64,000 bases of DNA from Nesterenkonia muleiensis (GCF_003600155.1 NZ_QWLD01000056.1:165836-229835), one strand, 5' to 3'; positions 1 to 8,680 are shown, counted from the stretch's first letter. Made by a program: numbers and translations. The notes: a model not told the origin generated them from the sequence alone.

Positions 1-92
1 GCCGGGAAGGCTCATCGCCGCGTTTCCGTTCAGATTGTTGCATACTGCAACTACTTTACTCCTCGATCCGGGGGAAGGACAAGCTGCTCCTG

Positions 93-1067
93 TCATGCCC
101 CTTTGACAGTGATCAGAGTCGCCTCGGGCGGGCAGAACAGGCGGATGGGGGCCTTGGCGGAGGTGCCGATTCCTGCCGAGACATGCACGTGGGTCACACC
201 CCCGTCAGCCCTTCGCGCCGTGTGGAGCCCCTTGGCGTACTTGGTGGGCAGATCGCAGTTGGTGACCAGGGCCCTGCCGCCCTGTCCGGACAAGGAAGGA
301 AGACACACCTGTCCGCCATGGGTGTGACCGGCGAGCACCAGGCCGGCCCCGGAGTCGGCGAAGGTCTCCAGTACCCGCCGCACCGGTGCGTGGGCCACTC
401 CGAGCTTCAGGGCGGGGGCTCCCTCCGGCCAACCGGTGAATGCGTCGAGCTCCAGGTGAGGGTCGTCCACGCCGGAGAACTCCAGCCTGAGACCGGCGAT
501 CTCTGCGGCACTGTGCGCATTGGTCAGATTCGCCCAGCCGGCGGCTTCGAACGCGCCGAACAGTTCCTCGGTCGGCAGGGTCGTCGCGTGCGGGTGCAGG
601 GTGGAGGGGCCGCGGAAGTACTTCAGAGGGTTCTTGTACCGCGGGGCGTAGTAGTCATTCGACCCCGGCACGAAGCAGCCGGGCAAGCCCATCAGCGGTT
701 CCAGGGCCTCCAGCACCTCATGCACGGCCCGCGGGTCCGAGAGATTGTCCCCGGTGTTGACCACCAGATCAGGTTCCAGCTCCGCCAGCCGCTGCAGCCA
801 CCGGTACTTCTTCCGTTGCCCGGGGACGTAGTGGATATCGGAGATGTGCAGCACTCTCAGCTCACCCGGAAGGTCAGGGACTGCCACTTCTGCACGCCGC
901 AGAGTGAAGCGGGTGAGCTCCACCCTGTTGGCATAGATCAGAGTGCCCAGACCGAGGGCACCGAGGGCGCCGGCTGCGGCGGCCACTGCCTGGGCCCTTG
1001 TTCTCGGCCGGGTGTTCTCCGCTCTGGCTGTTCCTGCCCCGAAGGCAGGATCAGTCGTCGTCGTCAT
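93..1067 (-). CDS. Calcineurin-like metallophosphoesterase, membrane-anchored
   Basis: This is a 324-residue protein of the YkuE-like metallophosphoesterase group. The metal-binding motifs appear in order: DIH (about residue 77), GDN (about 106), GSND (about 135) and GHTHGGQ (about 247). A hydrophobic stretch at about residues 24-46 looks like a signal anchor, so the catalytic domain probably faces outside. Its start overlaps the end of the upstream penicillin-binding protein gene by 17 nt, so the two form one operon. The same pair (ponA2 and Rv3683) sits together in mycobacteria. The substrate is unknown; lipid-linked or cell-wall phosphoesters are plausible from the context only. Confidence 0.9.
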   Translation of the reverse strand: MTTTTDPAFGAGTARAENTRPRTRAQAVAAAAGALGALGLGTLIYANRVELTRFTLRRAEVAVPDLPGELRVLHISDIHYVPGQRKKYRWLQRLAELEPDLVVNTGDNLSDPRAVHEVLEALEPLMGLPGCFVPGSNDYYAPRYKNPLKYFRGPSTLHPHATTLPTEELFGAFEAAGWANLTNAHSAAEIAGLRLEFSGVDDPHLELDAFTGWPEGAPALKLGVAHAPVRRVLETFADSGAGLVLAGHTHGGQVCLPSLSGQGGRALVTNCDLPTKYAKGLHTARRADGGVTHVHVSAGIGTSAKAPIRLFCPPEATLITVKGA

Positions 1068-3282
1068 CGTCGTCGTCGCTGCTGGAGCTGCCGCCGCCCA
1101 GCTCGGACATGGAGTAGCGGCCGCCGTATCCGGAGCGACGCTCGTCGAACGGTGAGTCGTCGGCCTGGCGGAAGTCTCCGGTGTCCCGGGAGGGGGCCAC
1201 CTCGCGCATGTAGTCGTACCACACGGGGAAGGCGATGGTGCCGGCGTAGGTGTCGTCGGGGACGTTTCCTTCGTCCCACATGTTGTTGTTGTCGTCCATG
1301 CGGGTGACGAATGCGCTGGTGGCGATGCCCTCGGTGTAGCCCTGGAAGGACATGCCCGAGGCCCTGTGATTCGTGCCGGTTTTGCCGGCCATGGGGAAAG
1401 GGGCGTCCCCGTCGCGCTGTCCGACGTACAGGTTCTGCTCGGCGATGTTGATCATGGTGTCGTTGACCTGAGCGACCACGTCGGGATCCACGACCTGTTC
1501 GCAGTCCGACTCTGGAACCTCGTACTCGTTGCCCTGGGCGTCAGTGATCTCCAGGAGTGACCGGGGGGTGCAGATGGTTCCGTCATTGGCAAAGGCGGCA
1601 TAGGCGCGGTTCATCACCAGCGGAGTGATAGAGGCCGATCCCAGCACGAAGGATGGGGTGTCTGCGCGCAGTGGGCCCAGCGGTATGTCGGCGCTTGTTC
1701 CCTCGATGCCTAGCCGGTTGGTCAGATCAGTGATCGCGCAGAGATCCATGTCATTGGCTGTGGCCATTGTGGCGGTGTTGATGGAGTGGAACAGTCCCCA
1801 GTCCACGCTCATCCGCCGTTCAGTATTGTCCAACACGTTGGACACTGAGTAGTGGTCTGGGTCGTCGCCCTCGCCCTGGAGCAGGGTCACCGAACCACCG
1901 TCCATGCAGCTTGCTTCCCAGCGTTCTCCGTATTCGTATTCGGTCTGGCTGGCATCCACGGTGTCGTCCATCGAATTGCCCTCTTCAACCCAGGCTGCGG
2001 CGACGAACGGTTTCAAGATGGAACCGCCCTGGAACCCGTTACCGCCGTTATGAGAGGAGCCCACGTTCATGTTCATGGAGGTGGAGTTCCAGTCATCACT
2101 TTCGTCATTGGGGTCATAACGCGTGGACTGAGCCATGGCCAGGATGTCGCCGGTTTGCGGATCCATGGAATTGATCAGTGCCGCGGCATGGGTGCCACCT
2201 GGCTGGTGCTGTTCAACGGTGTCCTGGGCATGATGCTGCATATCCGGGTCGAGCGTAGTCACTATGCGCAGGCCACCACGGGACAGCAGCTGCTGACGCT
2301 GCTCCTCATCCTCGCCAAAGGCCTCGTTCATCATGAAGTCCTGAATCGCATAGTCGCAGAAGTACGAAGCGAAGTCGGCGGCGATGCAACCGCGCTCATT
2401 GTCGAATTCGTCCACCAGGCTCTCTTCCAGGTTGGTGTTCCGGGCCTCCTCGTACTCCTCCTCGGTGATGTACTCCTGGTCGTACATGTTGAACAGCACC
2501 GTGTTCCGTCGATTCTCAGCGGCCTCGGGGCTCAGGTCCGGACGGTAATAGTTCGGCGCCTGCACAATGCCGGCCAGAGTGGCAGCCTGCTGGATGTTGA
2601 GCTCAGCCGCTGAGATGCCCCAGTAGTACTGTGCAGCAGCTTCCACGCCGTAGTTGACCCCGCCGAGCATGATGATGTTCAGGTAACTGACCAGGATCTC
2701 CTCCTTGGTCATCTCCTGCTCCACCTGCACTGCGAGTTTCATCTCCCGCAGTTTGTCGGCATAGGTCTTCTCCTGGATGCCGGCGGCGAGGAAGTTGCCC
2801 TCACCGGTGACCACCGCAGCATTGTTGAGCACATTGTTGACGTACTGCATGGTCAGGGTGGAGGCACCCTGCTGGGTCTCTGAGGTGAAGTTGTGCACCG
2901 CTGCTCGGGCCACACCCTGGGCGTCCACACCGCCGTGGTCGTAGAACCGCTCATCCTCGATGGCGATCATCGCGTCCTTCATGGTCTGGGCGATGTCATC
3001 GGACTCCACCGGGATGCGGTTCTCTTCGTAGAAGGTGGCGATCCAGGTCTCCCCGTCAGAGGCGTACATATGTGAAGGCGTGGACAGCGGCTCCTCGTGG
3101 AGCTCGGCGGGAACCTCATCGAGAATGTCGCTGCCGGCGGTGGCCGCGGCGCCGCCGGTGGCAGCCAAGGGGAACACCAGGCCCGCAGCCAGCAGGCCGC
3201 AGAGCGTGCTGATGCCCAAGAAGGACATGATTTTTCCCACGGTGGTAGCCGTGTCAAAAAGAGGGGATTTGCGGGGAGCCAT
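1051..3282 (-). CDS. Bifunctional class A penicillin-binding protein (PonA type)
   Basis: This 743-residue protein polymerises and cross-links peptidoglycan outside the membrane. It has a short cytoplasmic tail, a membrane anchor at about residues 20-45, a transglycosylase domain (EDERFYDHGGVD at 109-120, GASTLTMQ at about 139-146), and a transpeptidase domain with the SILK active-site motif (421-424), SIN (500-502) and KTGT (634-637). The C-terminus is unusual: a Gly/Ser linker followed by eight consecutive aspartates. A PASTA domain is absent. A TATCAT -10 box lies 7 nt before the ATG and there is no Shine-Dalgarno sequence, so the mRNA is probably leaderless. It is divergent from the ATP-grasp ligase gene, which fits a shared cell-wall role. 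Confidence 0.95.
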   Translation of the reverse strand: MAPRKSPLFDTATTVGKIMSFLGISTLCGLLAAGLVFPLAATGGAAATAGSDILDEVPAELHEEPLSTPSHMYASDGETWIATFYEENRIPVESDDIAQTMKDAMIAIEDERFYDHGGVDAQGVARAAVHNFTSETQQGASTLTMQYVNNVLNNAAVVTGEGNFLAAGIQEKTYADKLREMKLAVQVEQEMTKEEILVSYLNIIMLGGVNYGVEAAAQYYWGISAAELNIQQAATLAGIVQAPNYYRPDLSPEAAENRRNTVLFNMYDQEYITEEEYEEARNTNLEESLVDEFDNERGCIAADFASYFCDYAIQDFMMNEAFGEDEEQRQQLLSRGGLRIVTTLDPDMQHHAQDTVEQHQPGGTHAAALINSMDPQTGDILAMAQSTRYDPNDESDDWNSTSMNMNVGSSHNGGNGFQGGSILKPFVAAAWVEEGNSMDDTVDASQTEYEYGERWEASCMDGGSVTLLQGEGDDPDHYSVSNVLDNTERRMSVDWGLFHSINTATMATANDMDLCAITDLTNRLGIEGTSADIPLGPLRADTPSFVLGSASITPLVMNRAYAAFANDGTICTPRSLLEITDAQGNEYEVPESDCEQVVDPDVVAQVNDTMINIAEQNLYVGQRDGDAPFPMAGKTGTNHRASGMSFQGYTEGIATSAFVTRMDDNNNMWDEGNVPDDTYAGTIAFPVWYDYMREVAPSRDTGDFRQADDSPFDERRSGYGGRYSMSELGGGSSSSDDDDDDDD

Positions 3283-3289
3283 GATCTAT

Positions 3290-3295
3290 ATGATA
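3290..3295 (-). promoter_or_regulatory. -10 box (TATCAT) of leaderless PBP gene
   Basis: Read on the minus strand, TATCAT is followed by 7 nt and then the ATG at 3282. No Shine-Dalgarno sequence fits in that gap, so transcription and translation probably start together. Confidence 0.55.
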
Positions 3296-3416
3296 TCGGC
3301 CCCGTCAAACCGCGCAGGATCCCACGCTCAAGGGGCGCATGAACCCCTGACAGGTGTGATGGTCGGCATCAGCTGACCGAGGCGGGCCCTTCCTGACATC
3401 AGGGGCCGAGGTGGCC

Positions 3417-3447
3417 TTGCCGCCCGGCAGAACCGGCGCTGTAGCAT
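3417..3447 (+). promoter_or_regulatory. Promoter of the first ATP-grasp gene
   Basis: TTGCCG (3417-3422) and TAGCAT (3442-3447) are separated by 19 nt. The GTG start at 3454 follows the -10 box after 6 nt, indicating a leaderless transcript. Confidence 0.5.
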
Positions 3448-3453
3448 GAGGCG

Positions 3454-4701
3454 GTGACTTCCACTGCAGTTCAAGCCGCCCGCAGCGCTGGATTCCTGCC
3501 GGTGATCCTCGGCACCAATATCCACGGCTACACCCATGCCCGCAGCTTCCACGAGACCTACGGCGTCAAACCGGTGATGATCGGCAAGATCAAACTGGGT
3601 TTCACCTGGGACAGCAGCATTCTGGAGCTGGAACTCCACCAGGACATTGCCGACGACGCCGGTTTCCTCCCCCGGCTCACCGAGCGGGCCCAGGAGCTGT
3701 CCCAGCAGTACCAGGTTCCGCTGCTGCTGGTGCCCAGCACCGATATCTATGTGGAACTGGTCACCCGGCACCAGCAGGCCCTGTCCGAGCACTTCCTCTT
3801 CAACACCCCGGAGGAGCCGCTGCGCCAGAAGTTCATGGACAAGCAGCGGTTCTACGAGCTGGCCGCCGAACACGGTGTGGACATTCCCGAGACTCAGGTG
3901 CACCAGGTCGGCGAGGCTTTCGAGCTTGAGGTGGACCGCTTCCCGGTGATCATCAAGCCGGCCAACCCCAACCAGTGGTGGCACAACCAGCACAAGGTGG
4001 CCAGGCACCAGAAGGTCTACCGGCTCAACACAGCACAAGAGGTGGCCCAGGTGGTTGCTGCCGTGGAGGCCTCCGACTACCGGGATGCGCTCATCATCCA
4101 GGAGTTCATCCCCGGCGACGACACCAACATCTGGGACTCGGTGCTCTATCTCAACACGGAGGGCAAGTGCGAACTGGTCACCCTGGGGCGAGTCGCTCTC
4201 CAGGAGCATGAGTCACACCTGGTGGGCTCCTACACCGCGATCATCTCCCGCTACGACGAATCGTTGATGCTGACCTACAAGGACTTCCTGGAGGCCGTCG
4301 GCTATACCGGAGTGGCCAATGTGGACATCAAATACGACCCCCGCGACAACAAGTACAAAGTCATGGAGATCAACGCGCGCCCGGGCCGCTCCAGCTACTA
4401 CACCGCCCTGCTGGGCCACCCGGTCATGCAGTACCTGGTCGATGACCTGGTCTTCGGCCGGCGCAAGGAGACCACCCTGGCCCAAGGGGATGTGCTCTTC
4501 CACGTCGCGCCCCGCTACATCCTCCGGAAATACGTCACCAATACCGAAGTCCGCGCCGAGGTGGACCGGCTCATCAAGCAGGGCAAGGCGACCAACCCCC
4601 TGTGGTACCGGGCAGACCGCTCACCCAAGCGGCTGGCCTATCTGGCCGGCCGGCACCTCCGCCAAGGCAAGAAATACCAATCTGCGACCTGGCGGCTGTG
4701 A
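3454..4701 (+). CDS. ATP-grasp ligase, D-aspartate ligase (Asl)-like, paralogue 1
   Basis: This 415-residue ATP-grasp protein resembles the E. faecium D-aspartate ligase that adds D-Asp to the lysine of the peptidoglycan precursor. Shared blocks are FLPVILGTNIHGYTHARSF near the N-terminus, VIIKPANPNQWWHNQ (ATP-binding lysine), LIIQEFIPGDDTN, YTGVANVDIKYDPRDNKYK, and the metal-binding VMEINARPGRSSYYT. It starts with GTG 6 nt after a -10 box. A close paralogue lies at 5487-6728, and a class A PBP is divergently transcribed next door. Micrococcaceae such as Nesterenkonia have A4-alpha peptidoglycan with Gly plus Glu or Asp bridges, so bridge synthesis is the likely role. The amino acid it adds cannot be read from sequence. 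Confidence 0.82.
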   Translation: MTSTAVQAARSAGFLPVILGTNIHGYTHARSFHETYGVKPVMIGKIKLGFTWDSSILELELHQDIADDAGFLPRLTERAQELSQQYQVPLLLVPSTDIYVELVTRHQQALSEHFLFNTPEEPLRQKFMDKQRFYELAAEHGVDIPETQVHQVGEAFELEVDRFPVIIKPANPNQWWHNQHKVARHQKVYRLNTAQEVAQVVAAVEASDYRDALIIQEFIPGDDTNIWDSVLYLNTEGKCELVTLGRVALQEHESHLVGSYTAIISRYDESLMLTYKDFLEAVGYTGVANVDIKYDPRDNKYKVMEINARPGRSSYYTALLGHPVMQYLVDDLVFGRRKETTLAQGDVLFHVAPRYILRKYVTNTEVRAEVDRLIKQGKATNPLWYRADRSPKRLAYLAGRHLRQGKKYQSATWRL

Positions 4702-4725
4702 CGGCGCTGTGCTTTACACGTCCGC

Positions 4726-4731
4726 TAGGCT
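4726..4731 (+). promoter_or_regulatory. -10 box (TAGGCT) of leaderless DUF4177 gene
   Basis: TAGGCT is followed by 7 nt and the ATG at 4739, with no ribosome-binding site between. It lies 24 nt past the ATP-grasp stop codon, so DUF4177-ridA can be transcribed separately. Confidence 0.5.
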
Positions 4732-4738
4732 GTGAGGC

Positions 4739-4903
4739 ATGGCTGAACTGACACAGTGGGAGTACGCCACTATTCCGCTCATCATCCACAACACTAAAGG
4801 GATCCTGGACCAGTGGGGCGAGGACGGCTGGGAGCTGGTCGCCGTGCTTCCTGGGCCTGAGGGGAACGCCCCGGTGGCCTATCTGAAGCGTCCCAAGCAA
4901 TAA
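4739..4903 (+). CDS. DUF4177 small protein
   Basis: This is a 54-residue protein starting MAELTQWEYATIPL and containing the block QWGEDGWELVAV, which is typical of the DUF4177 family (WEY...GWELV). It has no signal peptide or membrane segment. The function of the family is unknown. It sits immediately before ridA (13 nt gap), an arrangement I associate with actinobacterial ridA loci, so the two are likely co-transcribed. The start is supported by a TAGGCT -10 box 7 nt upstream. Confidence 0.85.
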   Translation: MAELTQWEYATIPLIIHNTKGILDQWGEDGWELVAVLPGPEGNAPVAYLKRPKQ

Positions 4904-4916
4904 GTAGGAGCCCTGA

Positions 4917-5384
4917 ATGTCCTCAGTAGAAGAACGCCTCTCCGCACTCGGCCTCACCGTGCCTGAGGTGGTGCCGCCGGTGGCCGCCTACCAGCCCGCC
5001 GTCGTGATCGACAATGTCGTCTACGTCTCCGGACAGCTTCCGCTGATCAATGGAGAGCTTCCGGCCGCCGGAAAGGTCGGCACCGGCCCCAACGCCCAGG
5101 TGACCCCCGAACAGGCATACGAGCTGGCCAAGCAGTGCGGGCTGAACCTGATCGCCGCCCTGAAGTCGGTGGTCGACCTGGACAGCATCACCAGAATCGG
5201 CAAAGTCGGTGGCTTCGTGGCCTCCGAGCCGGACTTCACCGGTCAGCCCACAGTGATCAACGGTGCCTCCGAGCTCCTGGGACATGCCTTCGGTGAGATG
5301 GGAACCCATGCCCGCAGCGCTGTCGGGGTGGCGGTGCTGCCGCTGGACACCCCGGTCGAAGTGGACCTGATCGCTCACCTGTGA
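4917..5384 (+). CDS. ridA: RidA family (YjgF/YER057c/UK114) protein
   Basis: This 155-residue protein belongs to the RidA family of enamine/imine deaminases, which remove reactive intermediates made by PLP enzymes. Typical features are VVYVSGQLPLINGELPAAGKVG near residues 34-55 and the C-terminal block GTHARSAVGVAVLPLDTPVEVD, where the arginine is the usual ligand of the carboxylate. It belongs to the longer actinobacterial branch like Rv3678c. AGGAG at about 4907 supports the ATG start. It follows DUF4177 and lies between the two ATP-grasp genes. Confidence 0.9.
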   Translation: MSSVEERLSALGLTVPEVVPPVAAYQPAVVIDNVVYVSGQLPLINGELPAAGKVGTGPNAQVTPEQAYELAKQCGLNLIAALKSVVDLDSITRIGKVGGFVASEPDFTGQPTVINGASELLGHAFGEMGTHARSAVGVAVLPLDTPVEVDLIAHL

Positions 5385-5486
5385 GGCCTGGGCGGGCACT
5401 GGATCAGCGCTCGCCTCGGTCACTGGCCAAACGCGGCCCGCTTCCCTCAGCTCCCTTGCCCAGCACTCCGCCAGAACCACACAGGA

Positions 5487-6728
5487 ATGCACTTGCCACA
5501 GAAATTCGTCCCCGTCATCATCGGGACAGACCTGAACGCCTACCACATGGCGGCCTCCTTCCACGAGGCCTTTGGCGTGAAGCCGCATGTCATCGGTAAG
5601 GTGCAGCTGGGATTCACGCACTACTCGACCATCATCGGGCCCATCACCTATGTGGAGAACCTCGACGACGCCGAGGTGTTCGTCCCCGCCCTGCGGGAGT
5701 ACGCCGAACAGCTGGCCGCTGAGGTGCCGCTGCTGCTGGTGGGCACCAGCGACCACTATGTGCGGCTGATCATCGAGAACGCTGCCCAGCTGGAGGATCT
5801 CTACCGGTTCAACTACCCCTCCGAGGACCTGCTCAACGCTCTGCACGTCAAGGACGCCTTCTACCCTCTGGCGCAGCAGCACGGGCTGGAGATCCCGGAG
5901 ACGCAGATCCACCAGGTCGGGGACCCCGTGGAGGCGCTCGACGGTGCCATCACCCGTTACCCGGTCATTCTCAAACCGGGCAACAGCGTGGAGTACTACC
6001 GCAAGAAGTTCCCCGGACAGGAGAAGGTCTACCGGCTGAACTCCTATCAGGAAGTGGCCGGCGTCGTCGGGCGTATTGCTGACTCCGGCTACCGCGGCAC
6101 CCTCATCATCCAGGACTTCATCCCCGGCGACGACACCTTCATCTGGGACTCAGTGCTCTACCTCAATACTGAGGGCAGGGCAGAGTTCGTGAACTTCGGG
6201 CAGGTGCTGCTGCAGGAGCACGAGGCCTCCGCAATCGGCAACTACACCGCGATCATCTCCCGGTTCAACCGCGAAGTCATGACCCAGCTCAAAGAGTTCT
6301 TAGAGACCATCGGCTACACCGGGATCGCGAACTTCGACATCAAGTACGACGCCCGCGACGACGCCTTCAAAGTCCTCGAGGTTAATGTGCGCCAGGGCCG
6401 GTCCAGCTGGTATGCGACCGCACAGGGGCACAACCTCGCCGGATATCTGGTGGAAGACCTGATCCGCGGCAACCGCCGGGATGAGGGGAAGTGTGCGTAT
6501 GCGGATGCCGAGGTGCTGTTCACCGTGGTGCCCAAGTACATCCTGCGCAGATACGTCACCGCACCCGGGGTGCGCGACGACGTCGCCCGCCTCATCCGGC
6601 AGAAGAAGGTGCGCAACCCGCTTTACTACCGCGGGGACCACTCAGCGCTGCGCCGTGCGTGGCTGGCAGTCCGGGCCGTGCGCTACCGCAGGAAGTACGC
6701 CAAAGCCACCTGGCGTGAGCAGGTCTAG
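5487..6728 (+). CDS. ATP-grasp ligase, D-aspartate ligase (Asl)-like, paralogue 2
   Basis: This 413-residue paralogue of the protein at 3454-4701 aligns to it along its length. Diagnostic blocks are FVPVIIGTDLNAYHMAASF, VILKPGNSVEYY, LIIQDFIPGDDTFIWDS, AIGNYTAIISRFNRE, YTGIANFDIKYDARDDAFK and VLEVNVRQGRSSWY. It is closer than paralogue 1 to the E. faecium D-aspartate ligase (KPANSVEY, IVQDFIPGDD and INLRQGRSS in that enzyme, recalled from memory). This suggests a bridge-forming carboxylate-amine ligase. Two copies could add different residues (for example Gly then Glu/Asp) or act on different precursors. The ATG has only a weak AGGA upstream. Confidence 0.84.
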   Translation: MHLPQKFVPVIIGTDLNAYHMAASFHEAFGVKPHVIGKVQLGFTHYSTIIGPITYVENLDDAEVFVPALREYAEQLAAEVPLLLVGTSDHYVRLIIENAAQLEDLYRFNYPSEDLLNALHVKDAFYPLAQQHGLEIPETQIHQVGDPVEALDGAITRYPVILKPGNSVEYYRKKFPGQEKVYRLNSYQEVAGVVGRIADSGYRGTLIIQDFIPGDDTFIWDSVLYLNTEGRAEFVNFGQVLLQEHEASAIGNYTAIISRFNREVMTQLKEFLETIGYTGIANFDIKYDARDDAFKVLEVNVRQGRSSWYATAQGHNLAGYLVEDLIRGNRRDEGKCAYADAEVLFTVVPKYILRRYVTAPGVRDDVARLIRQKKVRNPLYYRGDHSALRRAWLAVRAVRYRRKYAKATWREQV

Positions 6729-6740
6729 AACCAACCGGCC

Positions 6741-7418
6741 CTAGCGGGAGCGCTGGCGGATCCGCTGGATGTCGAGGATGACCACGGCGCGTGCCTCCAA
6801 CCGCAGCCAGCCGCGCTGGACGAACTCGGCCAGCGCCTTGTTGACCGTCTCCCGGGAGGCGCCGACCAGCTGGGCCAGCTCCTCCTGGGTGAGTTCGTGG
6901 GCCACCAGGATGCCGTCGGGTGCGGGGCGGCCGAAGCGGTCGGCCAGATCCAGCAGCGCCTTGGCCACACGGCCTGGCACATCGGAGAAGACCAGGTCAG
7001 CCAGGGATTCGTTGGTGCGGGTCAGGCGCTTGGCCAGCGCCTGCAGCAGCTGCACCGAGATATCCGGGTTGGAGGCGATGATGTCCTTGAGGTTCTGGTG
7101 CTTCAGGCCGGCCAGCCGGGTCTCGGAGACCGCAGTGGCTGTCGCGGTGCGCGGTGCCGGGTTGAACAGGGCCATTTCGCCGAAGATCTCACCGGGGCCC
7201 AGTACGGCCAGCAGGTTCTCACGGCCGTCCGGTGTGGAGCGGCCCAGCTTGATCTTGCCGGAGATGATGAAGTAAAGCTGATCGCCCTGATCGCCTTCGT
7301 GGAACACAGAGGATCCGCGGGAGAGCTCCACCTCGGTGAGCTCATTGGTCAGCGCTGAGAACACATCGTCATCAAGGGTGGCGAACAGTGGAGCGCGCCG
7401 CAGCACTTCGAGATCCAT
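6741..7418 (-). CDS. crp: Crp/Fnr family transcriptional regulator
   Basis: This 225-residue protein has an N-terminal cyclic-nucleotide-binding beta-roll with GEIFGEMALFNPAPRTATATAV, where the Glu and Arg positions usually bind cAMP. A C-terminal winged helix follows, with the recognition segment TQEELAQLVGASRETVNKALAEF. It corresponds in position and sequence type to mycobacterial CRP (Rv3676) and corynebacterial GlxR, global regulators of carbon metabolism. I chose the ATG at 7418 because family members begin MDxEVLRRAPLF; an upstream ATG at 7445 would add nine residues. It converges on the ATP-grasp gene and diverges from the MarP-like gene. acs, a common target of this family, lies nearby. 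Confidence 0.93.
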   Translation of the reverse strand: MDLEVLRRAPLFATLDDDVFSALTNELTEVELSRGSSVFHEGDQGDQLYFIISGKIKLGRSTPDGRENLLAVLGPGEIFGEMALFNPAPRTATATAVSETRLAGLKHQNLKDIIASNPDISVQLLQALAKRLTRTNESLADLVFSDVPGRVAKALLDLADRFGRPAPDGILVAHELTQEELAQLVGASRETVNKALAEFVQRGWLRLEARAVVILDIQRIRQRSR

Positions 7419-7493
7419 TACCGTTCCATTCTCTGGGTGTGACATTGACCTTGGGTATGGAATAGAAGTTACCAGGTTGTAGTCCTGTCAGGC

Positions 7494-7499
7494 TAACGT
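7494..7499 (+). promoter_or_regulatory. -10 box (TAACGT) of the MarP-like gene
   Basis: TAACGT lies 8 nt before an in-frame GTG at 7508 and only 2 nt before the ATG at 7502. A leaderless start at GTG 7508 is therefore likelier than the ATG. TTACCA at 7469-7474 could be a weak -35 (19 nt spacer). Confidence 0.45.
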
Positions 7500-7501
7500 A
7501 T

Positions 7502-8680
7502 ATGTTCGTGACTTTACTGGACATCGTCCTGGCGCTTGTGGTGTTGGGCTTCGTGGCCGCCGGTTTCGCCCGCGGAGTGTGGGCAACCTTGGGCGGCGCC
7601 GCGGGGTTTTTGGTCGGCGCAGTGGCGGCGTTCTTCGCGATCCCCCTCGTGGCGTCCTGGGTGCCGGACCCGCTGTGGAGGGTGATCGCTGTGATCGGTT
7701 GTGCGATCGTGCTGGTGGTCGCCGGACATGCCCTGGGCACGGCGGCAGGTGCCGAGGTGCAGCGGATGTTCCGCTCCCCGGCGTTGCGGACCGTCTCTGC
7801 GCTGGTGGGGGCGGTGGTGAACCTCCTGGTGGCTTTCGTGGTCATCGCGGCCTTGAGCTTCTCGGTCCAGGCCATGGGATTTCCGCAGGTCAACCAGCAT
7901 ATGAAGCAGTCGGTGGTGCTGCAGGGCATCAACACGGCCATGCCGGACCGGGTGGAGGCGGTGTTCGCCGATATGCGCTCTGCGGTGATGGCCTCAGACA
8001 TCCCGGAGCTCGCCCAGCTGCTGGTCCCGGAGGTCGAACACGCGCCGGAGTCGGGTGAGCTGACCGACGCCGCGGCGGCGACGTCGCAGGCGGTGGCCCG
8101 GATCACCGGTGTGGCTCAGCAGTGCGGCCAGTCCCAGTCCGGTTCGGGGGTGGCGGTCTCGCCGAACCGTGTGGTGACCAACGCCCATGTGGTGGCCGGT
8201 GTCTCTGAACCTACGGTGGAGATGCCCGGCGGCGAGGTCCTCACCGCCCGGGTGGTTCATTTCAACCCCGCCAGGGACCTTGCCCTCTTGGCGGTGGATA
8301 CGCTCGAGGTCGCCCCCGCCCCGGTTGCCGGACCCATGGAAGCCGGTGTCACCGGCTATGTGATGGGCTATCCCTCCGGTGGGCCGTTCGTGGCGTCCCC
8401 GGCAGTGGTGCAGGCCCGCGATGTCTCCCAGATCAACAACATCTACGGGGCCTCGCCCTCCGAGGTGGAGATCTATCAGCTCAACGCCGATGTGCGGCAG
8501 GGCAACTCCGGCGGGCCGCTGGTGGACCGGGACGGGAATGTGGCCGGAATCGTCTTCGCCCGCGCCATGGAGGGCAATGCGGTGGGGTTCGCGGTCACAG
8601 CCGACGCCGCCGGCGATGTGCTCTCCAGCCCGGACTCCTTCACCGAGACGGTCTCCACCGGTCAATGTGTGGAGCGTTGA
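7502..8680 (+). CDS. MarP-like membrane serine protease (CvpA domain plus trypsin-like domain)
   Basis: This is a 392-residue membrane protease. Four hydrophobic segments at about residues 4-22, 28-50, 58-80 and 98-122 form a CvpA-like domain. A periplasmic-side chymotrypsin-fold domain follows with the triad His229 (VVTNAHVV), Asp259 (NPARDLAL) and Ser336 (RQGNSGGPL). The architecture and locus match M. tuberculosis MarP (Rv3671c), which is required for acid and oxidative stress resistance. Single cysteines at about 208 and near the C-terminus (residue 389) could form the regulatory disulfide known in MarP. The start may be GTG 7508 (see promoter). Confidence 0.92.
   Translation: MFVTLLDIVLALVVLGFVAAGFARGVWATLGGAAGFLVGAVAAFFAIPLVASWVPDPLWRVIAVIGCAIVLVVAGHALGTAAGAEVQRMFRSPALRTVSALVGAVVNLLVAFVVIAALSFSVQAMGFPQVNQHMKQSVVLQGINTAMPDRVEAVFADMRSAVMASDIPELAQLLVPEVEHAPESGELTDAAAATSQAVARITGVAQQCGQSQSGSGVAVSPNRVVTNAHVVAGVSEPTVEMPGGEVLTARVVHFNPARDLALLAVDTLEVAPAPVAGPMEAGVTGYVMGYPSGGPFVASPAVVQARDVSQINNIYGASPSEVEIYQLNADVRQGNSGGPLVDRDGNVAGIVFARAMEGNAVGFAVTADAAGDVLSSPDSFTETVSTGQCVER

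Noticed and set aside
183..1307. 374-codon plus-strand frame over the metallophosphoesterase gene
   Set aside because: It lies antisense to a well-supported gene and has low-order Arg/Gly/Pro-rich content; a shadow of GC-rich codon bias.
3328..4209. 293-codon minus-strand frame opposite ATP-grasp 1
   Set aside because: It is Leu/Val/Gly/His-rich with no domain pattern and fully antisense to a conserved enzyme gene.
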